Counted from the stretch's first letter, positions 1-9,392 are shown. The stretch is 64,000 nt of DNA from Saccharopolyspora hirsuta (GCF_008630535.1 NZ_VWPH01000002.1:434001-498000), one strand, 5' to 3'. Program-made: numbers and translations. The notes: generated by a model not told the origin, from the letters alone.

Positions 1-95
1 ACCAGCTGCTGGACGAGACCGGCGAGCACTACGCCGGGAACCGCGACGACGTCTACTTCCTCACCGCCAACACGGTCCACGTCGGAACCCGCTGA
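1..95 (+). CDS. C-terminal end of an unidentified protein (partial)
   Basis: The third forward frame is open from the window edge to a TGA at 93-95 and gives about 30 residues ending HVGTR. It converges on the kinase gene that ends at 106, so the two genes are tail to tail with only 10 bases between their stops. The fragment is too short to assign to a family. It is called coding because the frame is open, its codons end in G/C like the neighbours, and a convergent neighbour follows at once. Confidence 0.5.
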   Translation, partial: QLLDETGEHYAGNRDDVYFLTANTVHVGTR

Positions 96-105
96 CGGGG
101 GGCGG

Positions 106-1416
106 TCAGTCGGTGAAGCCCGGCTGCCACCGCGCGATGACGCTGCGCGCGTCGACCTCCGCGTCGAGCTGGCACAGGATGCCGGTGGCGCCCAGCGTGA
201 CCCGGTGGATCAGCAGGTAGTCCGGGGGCAGGTTCAGCGAGCGGCCGGTGCGGAAGTCGGGGCTGCGCAGGTCGCCGACCCGCTCCGCCTGCCGCTGCAA
301 CCAGCGCCGGGTGAAGTGGAACTTCGAGGTGCGGACCGGGTCGACGAACGGCGCCAGGTAGGCCAGCACGTCCTCGGCCCGGACCTCGCGGTCGGGCTGC
401 ACGAACCGCTCGGCGCGCAGCAGCTCCAGCAGCTCGGTGGACTTGTCCTCCAGCGCCAGGCGGATCATCCGGCCGAAGGTGGCGGGCAGCCCGTCGGGCA
501 GCCGGGACACCGCGCCGAAGTCGATCACGGCGAGCCGACCGTCCGGCAGCAGCATGAAGTTGCCGGGGTGCGGGTCGGCGTGCAGCAGGCCGACCCGGGA
601 GGGGGCGGAGTAGTGGAACTCCGCGAGCAGCTGCCCGGCGGTGTTGCGTTGCTCGCGGTCGCCGTCGGCGATGATCCGCGAGTACGGGGTGCCGGACACC
701 CACTCCGTCACGACCACCTTGGGGGAGCTGGCCACCACCGCGGGCACCCGGACGTCCGGGTCGTCCTTGAAGACCTTGGCGAAGGCCCGCTGGTTGTCCG
801 CCTCGGTGCGGTAGTCCAGCTCCTCCACCATCCGGTCCTGCAGCTCGGTGAGCAGCGGCTTGACCTCGGCGCCCGGTGCCAGCGACTGGAACAGCCGGGA
901 GAACCGGGTCAGCTGGCGCAGGTCGGAGCGCAGGGCCTCGTCCGCGCCGGGGTACTGCACCTTCACCGCGACCTCGCGGCCGTCGTGCCAGATCGCCCGG
1001 TGCACCTGGCCGATGCTGGCCGCGGCAGCGGGGGTGTCGTCGAACTCGCTGAACCGCGAGCGCCAAGCCCGGCCCAGCTGCTCGTCGAGCACCCGGTGCA
1101 CGCTGCTCGCGGCCATCGGCGGAGCGGCGGACTGCAGCTTGGTGAGCGCCTCGCGGTAGGGCCCGGCCATCTCGTCGGGAACGGCGGCCTCGAAGACGCT
1201 CAGCGCTTGGCCGAACTTCATCGCGCCGCCCTTGAGCTGCCCCAGCACGGAGAACAGCTGCTCGGCGGTCTTGGCCGACATCTCGGCGCTGATCTCGGCC
1301 GCGTCCTGACCGGTGAGCCGCTTGCCCCAACCGGCCGCCAGCCGACCGGCGACGCCGAGCGGCAGACTGGCGAGCTTGGCGGTGCGGTGCGCTGCCCGGC
1401 GCGGGATGTCGGCCAC
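106..1416 (-). CDS. ABC1/UbiB-family atypical protein kinase (AarF-like)
   Basis: The 436-residue product has the signature of the ABC1/ADCK/UbiB family, atypical kinases tied to quinone or lipid metabolism. Visible elements are the KxGQ segment (KFGQ near residues 67-70), the Ala-rich nucleotide loop AAAASIGQVHRA near 130-141, the VAVKVQ lysine near 152, the catalytic stretch LLHADPHPGNF near 278-287 and the metal-binding DFG at 299-301. The frame stays open far upstream, but the GTG at 1416 is chosen because AAGGAG lies just before it and the KxGQ region follows at a normal distance. The protein is shorter than UbiB and lacks obvious C-terminal membrane helices, like many actinobacterial members. 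The physiological substrate cannot be told from sequence. Confidence 0.9.
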   Translation of the reverse strand: MADIPRRAAHRTAKLASLPLGVAGRLAAGWGKRLTGQDAAEISAEMSAKTAEQLFSVLGQLKGGAMKFGQALSVFEAAVPDEMAGPYREALTKLQSAAPPMAASSVHRVLDEQLGRAWRSRFSEFDDTPAAAASIGQVHRAIWHDGREVAVKVQYPGADEALRSDLRQLTRFSRLFQSLAPGAEVKPLLTELQDRMVEELDYRTEADNQRAFAKVFKDDPDVRVPAVVASSPKVVVTEWVSGTPYSRIIADGDREQRNTAGQLLAEFHYSAPSRVGLLHADPHPGNFMLLPDGRLAVIDFGAVSRLPDGLPATFGRMIRLALEDKSTELLELLRAERFVQPDREVRAEDVLAYLAPFVDPVRTSKFHFTRRWLQRQAERVGDLRSPDFRTGRSLNLPPDYLLIHRVTLGATGILCQLDAEVDARSVIARWQPGFTD

Positions 1417-1822
1417 GAATTCTCCTTGGTACGCGCAGGAAAACCCTCTCGGCGTTCGAAGCGCCCGAAGGCGCATTCGAAATCGGGGAACCCAATCACA
1501 TGCTAGAGGTTTCCGGGCGTGCCTTGGGCGGCGATAGCGAGGTTGGCGCGGACTTTGCGTCGCCGGGCGGATTCCACTACTCCGCTGAACCGGGAAAGCG
1601 GTGCGAATCGCGCTTTCCGGTGCGCGGTCGGCGGAAACGTGCGGGGGAAAGCGGTCGGGCGCGGTCGGGGCGGCTGACGAGGTTCGCGCATTTCGCCTGG
1701 TGCGGACCACTGCTGGTGGGGAAGGCACGTGTGCTCCCCCGGCGCACCGGCGCGCGGCCGCTGCGATGTCCGACGCGCTGGCGGACTGGCGGGTGGGCCT
1801 GCGGCGGCCCACCCGGGACCGG
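1417..1822. other. Gene-free stretch upstream of the UbiB-family gene
   Basis: About 400 bases between the kinase start and the end of the zinc-ribbon gene hold no reading frame with recognisable protein character. Open frames here are the usual GC-rich chance frames. The kinase promoter must lie here or further upstream, but I see no convincing -35/-10 pair. Confidence 0.4.
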
Positions 1823-1972
1823 TCACGCCTTGCCGAGGATGCGGGTCATCTTGGTGCCGCAGACCGGGCATGTGCCCTTGGCCATCCGGCGACCGTTGGT
1901 CTCCGAGACCTCGCCGGAGAAGTCGCGCTTCTCCCGGCACTTAACGCAGTAGCCGTTGTACGTCTCGGCCAC
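1823..1972 (-). CDS. Small zinc-ribbon protein, DUF5679 family
   Basis: This 49-residue protein has two CxxC knuckles, CVKC near residue 8 and CPVC near residue 37, separated by a basic linker and followed by TKMTRILGKA. That layout matches the DUF5679 zinc-ribbon family, common and usually single-copy in actinobacteria and of unknown function. The GTG at 1972 is preferred over the longer frame because AAGGAGG lies just upstream and the family starts with AETYNGYCVKC. The gene is divergent from the metallopeptidase-like gene at 2200. Confidence 0.9.
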   Translation of the reverse strand: MAETYNGYCVKCREKRDFSGEVSETNGRRMAKGTCPVCGTKMTRILGKA

Positions 1973-2066
1973 GGCTCCCCTCCTTCGTGTCGTGACCCAG
2001 CCCACCGGCTGGATCGTCTGCGGCCCTCCTCCGGGCGGCTGGGGGAACGGTACATGTGGGCTATTC

Positions 2067-2096
2067 AACATGCATGCATTAAGAGCATCGCATGTT
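2067..2096. promoter_or_regulatory. Inverted repeat in a divergent promoter region
   Basis: AACATGC at 2067-2073 and GCATGTT at 2090-2096 form a perfect 7-base inverted repeat around an unusually AT-rich core that also holds GCAT repeats. It lies between the divergent starts at 1972 and 2200. It looks like an operator, but the regulator is unknown. Confidence 0.4.
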
Positions 2097-2199
2097 CGAC
2101 TTAATTGAGTAATCCCTCAAGAGGTCACAGTGCGTAGGGGCTGTGGTGCGGCTCACCGGGGGAACCGATTGTCGGCTCTTCTCGCTAGGGTCCAGATTC

Positions 2200-2742
2200 G
2201 TGGCTGAACCCCAGGTCGAGGTGCGCCGCAGCAAGCGCCGCCGGCAGACGGTGAGCGCCTATCGCGACGGTGACAAGATCGTGGTGCTGCTCCCTGCGCG
2301 GATGACCCGCGCGGAGGAAAAGCGCTGGGTGGCGGACATGCTCAGCCGCCTCCAGCGGAGCGAGACGCGTAGGCGCTCGCCCGCGCGCGAGTCGGACGAG
2401 GCGCTGGTCCAGCGCTGCCGCGAGCTGTCCGCGCGGTACCTGGACGGGCGGGCCGAACCGAGCGGTGTCCGGTGGGTCCCGCCGATGCGCACCAGGTGGG
2501 CCTCCTGCACGCCGAGCGAGGCGACCATTCGGGTGAGTCGACGCCTCCGAGATGTACCCGGATGGGTGCTCGATTACGTGCTCGTCCACGAGCTGGCGCA
2601 CCTGCTGGTGCCGGGCCACGGCCCCGACTTCTGGAAGTGGGTCCGCCGCTACCCGAAGACCGAGCGGGCCATCGGCTTCCTGGAGGGGCTGTCCGCGGCC
2701 GCGCAGCTCGGCATCGGCCTGGACGACGACGAGGCGGACTGA
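2200..2742 (+). CDS. YgjP/WSS1-type zinc metallopeptidase domain protein (M48-like)
   Basis: The 180-residue product carries the zinc-binding motif HELAHLLVPGHGPDFW in its C-terminal half, preceded by RTRWASC, as in YgjP-like (DUF45) metallopeptidases related to family M48 and SprT/WSS1. The two His and the Glu of HELAH and the downstream GH are present, so the metal site looks intact. GTG 2200 is chosen because TAGGGT at 2186-2191 is a good -10 eight bases upstream, which implies a leaderless message; a longer start at 2143 has no support. The gene is single and ends before a strong hairpin at 2928-2982. Its substrate is unknown. Confidence 0.85.
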   Translation: MAEPQVEVRRSKRRRQTVSAYRDGDKIVVLLPARMTRAEEKRWVADMLSRLQRSETRRRSPARESDEALVQRCRELSARYLDGRAEPSGVRWVPPMRTRWASCTPSEATIRVSRRLRDVPGWVLDYVLVHELAHLLVPGHGPDFWKWVRRYPKTERAIGFLEGLSAAAQLGIGLDDDEAD

Positions 2743-2927
2743 GAAGCGCCGCTGCAGGGTTCGTCCGTGAAGCGGCGCAAGGCGCCGCCCCGGTGTCGGT
2801 CTTTGCTGGGGCCGGGCCTGGTGCGCTGCGACGAGCGCAGGAGTGGGCGTTTCAACATTGGTTGCACGCCGCAGCGATGGCTCGCGCCGAGGCACTGCGG
2901 GCGCTGGGAGTCGGCACGAGCAACAAT

Positions 2928-2982
2928 GCGCCTGCCGCGGACGACCCTGACGTCGTGCTGTCAGGGCACCTGCGGCAGGCGC
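2928..2982. terminator. Bidirectional terminator hairpin between convergent genes
   Basis: An 11-bp perfect outer stem (GCGCCTGCCGC with GCGGCAGGCGC) encloses a 7-bp inner stem (CCCTGAC with GTCAGGG). The structure sits between the convergent genes ending at 2742 and 3031 and can serve both. Confidence 0.75.
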
Positions 2983-3030
2983 TTAGCTGCTACCGGCACC
3001 GCCGCGCGGGGTGGTGCCGGAACACGTCGG

Positions 3031-4443
3031 TCAGGACTGGTCGTCCCGCTTCTGGTCGTCATCGTCGGTGTCTTCACCGGCCTTCGCGGCCTCGTCGGCC
3101 TCAGCGCGGCGGATCGCGGCGATCAGGTCGTCCAGGTCGGCCGGGGCGGCACCCCAGCGGTCGGCGAAGTCCAGCGGCTCGTCCAGATCCGAGCTGTCCG
3201 GCAGCAGGTCCGGGTGGTCCCACACCCGGTCCCGGCTCTCGGCGCCGTGCCGCTCGGTCATCAACCGCCACAAGTTCGCCGCGTCGCGCATCCGGCGCGG
3301 GCGCAGCTCCAGGCCGATCAGGGTGGCGAAGGTCTGCTCGGCGGGCCCACCGGTCGCCCGGCGGCGCCGCACCATCTCGCCCAGCGCGTCGGCACCCGGC
3401 AGCCGCTCGCCGACCGCGTCGGCGACGACCACGTCGACCCAGCCCTCGACCAGCGCGAGCAGCGTCTCCAGCCGCTTCAGGGCGGCTTCCTGCTCCGGGG
3501 TGGTCTTGGGCTCGAGCATCCCGGAGCCCATCAGCTCCTGCATCGAGCTCGGGTTGGACGGGTCGATCTTCCCGGCCAGGTCCTCCAGCGCCGAGGTGTC
3601 GATGTGGATGCCGCGCGCGTACTCCTCGACGGTGGCCAGCAGCCGCTGCGCCAGCCACGGCACGTGGCTGAACAGGCGGTGGTGCGCGGCCTCGCGGGCG
3701 GCCAGGAACACGGTCGCCTCGCTGATCGGCCGGTCCAGGCCCTCCACGAAGCGCTGGATGTTGGCCGGCAGCAGCGCGGCGGTGCCCGCCGGGCCGAGCG
3801 GCAGACCGACGTCGGTGGAGGTCAGCACTTCGCCGCCGAGCTGGGCCAGGCCGCTGCCGAGCTGCGAGCCGAAGGTCATGCCGCCCATCTGGCCGAGCAT
3901 GGACAGCAGCGGGCCGGCGGCCTGCTTGGCCTCCTCCGGCAGCGCCTCCAGCCAGGCGCTGGACATCCGCTGCGCCACCGGGTCGCACAGCCGCTGCCAG
4001 GTGGGCAGCGTCTTCTCCACCCAGTCGACCGACGACCAGGTCTGCACCGAGCGCACCCCGGCGGGCAGCGAGGTGGCGGCGTCGAGCCAGAGCTCGGCCA
4101 GCCGCACCGCGTCGTCGATCGCCTTGACCTGATCCTGGCTGGGGCGTTCGGTGCGCTGGTTGTTGTGCAGCTGCTGCACCGCGAGCTGCTTGGCGAGGTC
4201 GTAGTTGACCGGCCCGGAGCCGCCGCTGCCGGAGTGGCTGAGCGCCTGGCCGAGCTGGGTCAGCATCTGGCCGAGCTGGCCGATGTCGAAGTTGGGCATG
4301 CCGCCCGGACCGGGCATGCCGGCGAAACCGAAGGGCGTGTCGCCCTGGTTTCCGGCGCCACCCTCAGAGCGGCCTTTCGACGAGTCGCCCTTGTCGGGGT
4401 CGTCGGGGTCCTGCGAGCCGAACCCGAACGGCAAGTTGGTCAT
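3031..4443 (-). CDS. Zincin_2 (DUF2342) family zinc-dependent metalloprotease-like protein
   Basis: The 470-residue protein begins with a disordered Gly/Pro/Asp-rich leader, followed by the conserved DUF2342/zincin_2 core. The diagnostic stretch AAREAAHHRLFSHVPWL lies near the middle; family members are predicted zinc hydrolases sometimes annotated as coenzyme F420 biosynthesis associated. The C-terminus is an acidic DTDDDDQKRDDQS tail. ATG 4443 is chosen because the MTNLPFGFG leader is typical and the upstream extension lacks family character. It is divergent from the PDZ/Lon-domain gene at 4549, an arrangement common in actinobacteria. The biochemical function is unknown. Confidence 0.85.
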   Translation of the reverse strand: MTNLPFGFGSQDPDDPDKGDSSKGRSEGGAGNQGDTPFGFAGMPGPGGMPNFDIGQLGQMLTQLGQALSHSGSGGSGPVNYDLAKQLAVQQLHNNQRTERPSQDQVKAIDDAVRLAELWLDAATSLPAGVRSVQTWSSVDWVEKTLPTWQRLCDPVAQRMSSAWLEALPEEAKQAAGPLLSMLGQMGGMTFGSQLGSGLAQLGGEVLTSTDVGLPLGPAGTAALLPANIQRFVEGLDRPISEATVFLAAREAAHHRLFSHVPWLAQRLLATVEEYARGIHIDTSALEDLAGKIDPSNPSSMQELMGSGMLEPKTTPEQEAALKRLETLLALVEGWVDVVVADAVGERLPGADALGEMVRRRRATGGPAEQTFATLIGLELRPRRMRDAANLWRLMTERHGAESRDRVWDHPDLLPDSSDLDEPLDFADRWGAAPADLDDLIAAIRRAEADEAAKAGEDTDDDDQKRDDQS

Positions 4444-4548
4444 AGTTCCACGGTACGCGGCTTGCGCCGCCGGGCAGAAGCCGTCCGGGGCTCGCGGGGT
4501 GCGAGGACCGCTCACATCGCCAACAGCGAACACGTACGCTGTCGCCTC

Positions 4549-5574
4549 GTGAACCGCCGTACCTGGACGCTGCTGACGAGCGTCGTGCTGGTTGTCGCCT
4601 TCGGCTTGCTCGGTGCGTTCGTCCGGGTGCCGTACGTGGCGCTCGGCCCGGGGCCGACCTACGACACCCTCGGCCTCGACGGGGACCAGCCCGTCATCAG
4701 CATCGAGGGCCAGCAGACGTTCCCCACGGGCGGTCACCTGAACATGACCACGGTGTCGGTGACCGACCAGCTGTCCATGTTCGGCGCGCTCGGCCTGTGG
4801 GCCAGCGGGCGCTACGCGCTGGCGCCGCGCGACCTGTACTTTCCGCCGGACAAGAGCGAGCAGCAGATCGAGCAGGAGAACACCGAGGCGTTCAACGACT
4901 CGCAGACCACCGCGGAGACCGCGGCCCTGCGCTACCTCGGCTACCCGATGAAGGTGCTGGTCGGGCAGATCGTCAAGGGCAGCCCGGCGGACGGCGTCCT
5001 GGAGCCGGGGGACCGGTTGCTGACGGCCAACGGCCGGCCGGTGACCGATCCGCAGTCGCTGCGGTCGGCGCTGACCGACACCAAGCCCGGTGATCGGGTG
5101 GAGATCCGCTTCCAGCGCGCCGACCAGCCGGAGCAGGTCGCCAGCGTGCAGCTCGCTGCGGGCCCCGCCGACCAGCCGCAGGGCTTCCTCGGGGTGGCGG
5201 CGACCGAGCGGCCGGACGTCGACTTCGACATCAAGATCAGCCTGGCGGACGTGGGCGGTCCGTCGGCGGGGCTGATGTTCACGCTGGCGATCATCGACAA
5301 GCTCACCCCGGGCGAGCTCAACGGCGGCCAGTTCGTGGCCGGGACCGGGGAGATCACCCCGGAGGGCGAGGTCAACCCGATCGGCGGCATCCCGTTCAAG
5401 ATGGTCAAGGCGCGCGAGGCGGGCGCGACGACCTTCCTGGTCCCCGCCGACAACTGCGCGGAGGCGAAGGCGCAGGCCCCGGAGGGCCTGCAGCTGGCCA
5501 AGGTGGGCACCCTCCAGGACGCCACCAAGGCGCTCGACGACCTCCGCGCGGGCAAGGCCCCGGCCAGCTGCTGA
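4549..5574 (+). CDS. YlbL-like membrane protein with PDZ and Lon-type serine protease domains
   Basis: The 341-residue product has an N-terminal membrane anchor (about residues 6-26), an extracytoplasmic PDZ domain around residues 135-215, and a C-terminal Lon-like S16 proteolytic domain. The catalytic Ser lies in GGPSAGLMF, and a Lys follows in the IPFKMVKA region, giving a Ser-Lys dyad. This is the YlbL/PDZ-Lon architecture, thought to act in membrane protein quality control. GTG 4549 has no ribosome-binding site but has TACGCT at 4535-4540, so the mRNA is probably leaderless. The gene ends close to the convergent PPA1309-family gene; a small GGTCGG/CCGACC hairpin at 5601-5616 may end transcription. 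Confidence 0.88.
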   Translation: MNRRTWTLLTSVVLVVAFGLLGAFVRVPYVALGPGPTYDTLGLDGDQPVISIEGQQTFPTGGHLNMTTVSVTDQLSMFGALGLWASGRYALAPRDLYFPPDKSEQQIEQENTEAFNDSQTTAETAALRYLGYPMKVLVGQIVKGSPADGVLEPGDRLLTANGRPVTDPQSLRSALTDTKPGDRVEIRFQRADQPEQVASVQLAAGPADQPQGFLGVAATERPDVDFDIKISLADVGGPSAGLMFTLAIIDKLTPGELNGGQFVAGTGEITPEGEVNPIGGIPFKMVKAREAGATTFLVPADNCAEAKAQAPEGLQLAKVGTLQDATKALDDLRAGKAPASC

Positions 5575-5657
5575 CCCGTCCGGGGCGCCTGAGAATCGCA
5601 GGTCGGACGACCGACCGGCCCTAATTCACCCGAACGTGGCGGAGCTGCCCGCGGCGG

Positions 5658-6194
5658 TCAGTCCGCGAAGGTGGCGTGCAGCGCCGTGACCAGGTTGGGG
5701 GCGAGCGAGCGGTCCTCGATCAGCTCGCCCTGCTCCGCGCCTTCGGCGCGCAGGCGCATCACGCACGCTTCGCCCCCGTCGCGCAGCACCGCCGCGACCA
5801 GTCGCGCCTCCCGGCGCTCCGGGTGCTCGGCGGCGGCCTTCCGCGCCGCTTCCGCGTCGCTCGGCAGCCCGGCCTCCGCCTCCGGCGGCAGCACCACGAT
5901 CTCCTGCACCAGCGCGCACCCGGCCACCTGCTCGGGCCACTCGATGCGGCCGAGCGCTTCGGCGAGGTCCTCGGCGGGCAGGGAGTCCTGGGCGATCGGG
6001 GTGAGCGCCGATTCCGGGTCGAGCTGGTCGGCCAGCCCCGGCTCGGCCGCCAGCAGGAGCTGGGTGGGCACCAGGGCGAACACCTGGGTGGGCTGGTCCC
6101 ACCCGGCGGCGGCGACGAACTCCTCGATCTCGCGGGCGGCCGGCGGCAGCGCTGCGGTCAGGTCCTGCTCGGGGGTCTGCGGCATGCCGCCCAT
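5658..6194 (-). CDS. PPA1309-family conserved protein
   Basis: The roughly 178-residue product matches the actinobacterial PPA1309 family: an AREIEEFVAAAGWDQP opening, a FALVPT segment, an IEWPEQVAGCALV core, and a HPERREARLVAAVLRDG C-terminal part. No catalytic motif or membrane segment is visible and the function is unknown. It is divergently placed to the UPF0182 gene at 6375, an arrangement seen in many actinobacterial genomes. The start is uncertain: ATG 6194 and ATG 6185 are both possible, and a longer frame to 6278 adds residues without family resemblance. Confidence 0.8.
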   Translation of the reverse strand: MGGMPQTPEQDLTAALPPAAREIEEFVAAAGWDQPTQVFALVPTQLLLAAEPGLADQLDPESALTPIAQDSLPAEDLAEALGRIEWPEQVAGCALVQEIVVLPPEAEAGLPSDAEAARKAAAEHPERREARLVAAVLRDGGEACVMRLRAEGAEQGELIEDRSLAPNLVTALHATFAD

Positions 6195-6374
6195 GGTCGC
6201 ACCGCCGGACCGCCCCGCTCCCGACCGGGCAAGATGTCGGATAAATCCAATTCGCGAAGGCCCTTCCAGGAACTTCACACCGGGGTCGTAGAGTTGAACA
6301 TCACGAGGGCGGTCGGTGGTGTGGACACCGGCGTCGTCCCACCTGCCTGCTGATCGTCACCAGGAGCGTGCGCT

Positions 6375-9281
6375 GTGGCCATGCGGCCCCCGGTTGGAAT
6401 GCCGAAACTGTCCCGGCGAAGCCGAATACTGCTGATCCTGGGCGGCATCGTGCTGGTCGCCCTGATCGCCGGATCGCGGATGCTGGGCACCTACGTGGAC
6501 TGGCTCTGGTACGGCGAGGTCGGCTACCGGGGCGTCTTCACCACCCAGCTGCTCTCCCGGGCCGGGCTCGGGGTGGCCGCCGCGGTCTTCCTCGGGGTCG
6601 TGCTCGGCCTGAACCTGTGGCTGGCCTACCGCAACCGGCCGGTGTTCGTCCCGGTCAGCGGCCCGGACGACCCGCTGGCGCGGTACCGCACGGTGGCCTC
6701 CGAGCGGTCGCGGCTGTTCGGGCTGGGCATCCCGATCGTGGTCGGCGTGATCGGCGGGCTGGCCGCGCAGGCCGACTGGCAGACGCTCCAGCTGTACCTG
6801 CACAGCGTGCCGTTCGGCCAGGTCGACCCGGAGTTCGGCAACGACATCAGCTTCTACACCTTCGAGCTGCCGTTCTGGCGGCTCCTGCTGTCGTGGGCGT
6901 TCATCGCGGTCACCGTGTCGTTCATCGGCGCGCTGATCACGCACTACATCTTCGGCGGCATCCGGCTGGCGGGTCGCTCCGGCCAGCTGTCGATGCCCGC
7001 CCGCGTCCAGCTCGCGGTGCTGGCCGGGCTGTTCGTGCTGCTCAAGGCGGTCGACTACTTCCTGGACCGCTACGACCTGCTGCTGTCCCAGCGCAACTCG
7101 CTGTTCACCGGTGCCAGCTACACCGACCTGAACGCGGTGATGCCCGCCAAGCTGATCCTGATGTGCATCGCGGTGTTCTGCGCCCTGGCGTTCTTCGCGG
7201 TGATCTTCCTGAAGAACCTGCAGATCCCGGCGCTGGCCGCGGTGCTGCTGGTGCTCTCCAGCGTGGTGGTCGGCGCGGTCTGGCCGGCGCTGCTGGAGCA
7301 GTTCTCGGTGCGCCCGAACGCCAACCAGCGCGAGGCGCAGTCCATCGAGCGCAACCTGGCGGCCACCAAGTCGGCGTTCGGCATCGGCCCGGACAACGTC
7401 GAGATCACCGACTACCCCGGCCGCACCCAGCTGCAGCCCAGCGAGGTGGCCGAGGACAAGGGCACCATCCCGAACATCCGGCTGCTGGACCCGAACGTGC
7501 TCGCCCCGACGTTCACCCAGCTGACCCAGCAGTACAACTTCTACGGCTTCACCGACAAGCTGGACGTCGACCGGTACCGGGACGCCGAGGGCAACCTCCG
7601 CGACTACCTGGTGGCGCTGCGCGAGCTGAACACCGACGGCCTGGCGGTCAACCAGCAGAACTGGATCAACCGGCACACCGTCTACACGCACGGCAACGGC
7701 TTCGTCGCCGCACCGGCCGACCGGGTCGACTCGACCTTCCGGGAAGGCGCCACCCAGGGCGGCTACCCGGTCTTCCAGATCAGCGACGTGGCCAACAACG
7801 GCCAGGGCGCCATCCCGGTCAAGCAGCCGCGCGTCTACTACGGCGAGCTGGTGGGCCGCAACGACTACGTGATCGTCGGCGGCAACCCGGGCGAGCCGCC
7901 GCGCGAGTACGACACCGACCAGCAGCAGTACACCTACACCGGCATGGGCGGCGTCCCGGTCGGGAACCTGTTCCAGCGGCTGGTCTTCGCCGCCTACTAC
8001 GGTGAGCGGAACTTCCTGTTCAGCGGCGTGATCGGCAGCGAGTCGAAGATCATCTACGAGCGCAACCCGCGGGACCGCGTGCAGAAGGTCGCGCCCTGGC
8101 TCAAGCTCGACGGCGACCCGTACCCGGCGGTGGTCGACGGCCGCATCAAGTGGATCGTCGACGGCTACACCACGCTGAACAACTACCCGTACTCGCAGCT
8201 GACCGAGCTGGGCGAGGCCACCAACGACACCCTCACCGGCGTCGAGCGGCAGCCGAACCAGCAGATCAACTACATCCGCAACTCGGTCAAGGCCACCGTC
8301 GACGCCTACGACGGCAACGTCGAGCTCTACGCGGTGGACGAGCAGGACCCGGTGCTCAAGGCCTGGGAGGGCGTGTTCCCGGGCGTGGTCAAGCCGTCCA
8401 GCGAGATCACCCCCGAGCTGCGCGACCACTTCCGGTACCCGGAGGACATCTTCAAGGTCCAGCGCAAGCTGCTCACCGAGTACCACGTCGACAACCCCGG
8501 CGACTTCTTCTCCACCCAGACCTTCTGGGAGGTGCCGTCGGACCCGACCAGCCGCGGCAACGTCGCCGGCAACGAGGGGCAGCAGCCGCCGTACTACGTG
8601 CTGGCGCAGGTCGGCGACCAGCAGGAACCGACCTTCCAGCTGACCAGCGCGCTCACCGCGCTGCGGCGGCAGAACATGTCGGCGTGGGTGTCGGCGTCCT
8701 CGGACCCGGAGGACTACGGGAAGCTGAGGGTGCTCAGGTTGCCGACCAACACGCTCACCCCGGGTCCGAACCAGGTGCAGAACCAGATGGAGTCCACTCC
8801 TGAGGTCACCGAGAACCGCACGCTGTTCAACAACCCGAACGTGAACGCGATCTTCGGCAACCTGCTGACGCTGCCGGTCGCGGGCGGCCTGCTCTACGTC
8901 GAGCCGATCTACATCCAGCGCAACGAGCAGGAGTCCTACCCGCAGCTGGCCAGGGTCCTGGTGTCCTTCGGCGGCAAGGTCGGCTTCTCCGAGACGCTGC
9001 AGGGCGCGCTGGACCAGGTGTTCGGGTCCGGCGCGGGCCAGGCGACCCAGACCGGCGAGCAGGAGCCCCAGCGCCCGCCGGCCGAGGGCCAGCAGCCGCC
9101 GCCCGGGCAGAACAACACCTCCAGCCCGGAGATGACCAAGGCCGTCACCGACATCCGGGCCGCCCTGGAGCACGTCCGGAAGGCGCAGCAGTCCGGGAAC
9201 TTCGGCGACCTGGGCGCGGCCTACCAGCAGCTCGACGACGCGATCAAGCGCTTCGAGCGGGCGCAGGGCACCGGCGGCTGA
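6375..9281 (+). CDS. UPF0182 family large membrane protein
   Basis: The 968-residue product has about seven hydrophobic helices in its first 310 residues (for example near 17-35, 110-130 and 175-195), then a long soluble extracytoplasmic domain of about 550 residues, and a Gln/Pro-rich linker before a helical acidic tail. This is the UPF0182 layout, widespread and usually single-copy in actinobacteria, with no assigned function. Conserved blocks such as WINRHTVYTHG and GFVAAPADRV are present. GTG 6375 follows AGGAG at 6362-6366; ATG 6381 is an alternative. TAGAGT at 6289-6294 is a possible -10. A strong terminator follows at 9296. Confidence 0.9.
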   Translation: MAMRPPVGMPKLSRRSRILLILGGIVLVALIAGSRMLGTYVDWLWYGEVGYRGVFTTQLLSRAGLGVAAAVFLGVVLGLNLWLAYRNRPVFVPVSGPDDPLARYRTVASERSRLFGLGIPIVVGVIGGLAAQADWQTLQLYLHSVPFGQVDPEFGNDISFYTFELPFWRLLLSWAFIAVTVSFIGALITHYIFGGIRLAGRSGQLSMPARVQLAVLAGLFVLLKAVDYFLDRYDLLLSQRNSLFTGASYTDLNAVMPAKLILMCIAVFCALAFFAVIFLKNLQIPALAAVLLVLSSVVVGAVWPALLEQFSVRPNANQREAQSIERNLAATKSAFGIGPDNVEITDYPGRTQLQPSEVAEDKGTIPNIRLLDPNVLAPTFTQLTQQYNFYGFTDKLDVDRYRDAEGNLRDYLVALRELNTDGLAVNQQNWINRHTVYTHGNGFVAAPADRVDSTFREGATQGGYPVFQISDVANNGQGAIPVKQPRVYYGELVGRNDYVIVGGNPGEPPREYDTDQQQYTYTGMGGVPVGNLFQRLVFAAYYGERNFLFSGVIGSESKIIYERNPRDRVQKVAPWLKLDGDPYPAVVDGRIKWIVDGYTTLNNYPYSQLTELGEATNDTLTGVERQPNQQINYIRNSVKATVDAYDGNVELYAVDEQDPVLKAWEGVFPGVVKPSSEITPELRDHFRYPEDIFKVQRKLLTEYHVDNPGDFFSTQTFWEVPSDPTSRGNVAGNEGQQPPYYVLAQVGDQQEPTFQLTSALTALRRQNMSAWVSASSDPEDYGKLRVLRLPTNTLTPGPNQVQNQMESTPEVTENRTLFNNPNVNAIFGNLLTLPVAGGLLYVEPIYIQRNEQESYPQLARVLVSFGGKVGFSETLQGALDQVFGSGAGQATQTGEQEPQRPPAEGQQPPPGQNNTSSPEMTKAVTDIRAALEHVRKAQQSGNFGDLGAAYQQLDDAIKRFERAQGTGG

Positions 9282-9295
9282 CCAGCCGACGCGCA

Positions 9296-9339
9296 CCGCG
9301 GGGCGAGGACCGGGAACGGTTCTCGCCCCGCGGCGTTTT
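9296..9339 (+). terminator. Rho-independent terminator after the UPF0182 gene
   Basis: A perfect 12-bp stem (CCGCGGGGCGAG with CTCGCCCCGCGG, 9296-9333) is followed by CGTTTT, 15 bases after the stop codon. Confidence 0.85.
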
Positions 9340-9392
9340 CCGGCCCCCGATCGGGTGCAGGATGTGCTGCGTCACTTTTCCGGCCACGCGAT

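Noticed and set aside
6357-9296. A 979-residue reverse-strand open frame
   Set aside because: It lies wholly opposite the UPF0182 gene, is rich in Arg/Ala/Val/Asp-type shadow composition, and has no recognisable domain. It is a by-product of high third-position GC.
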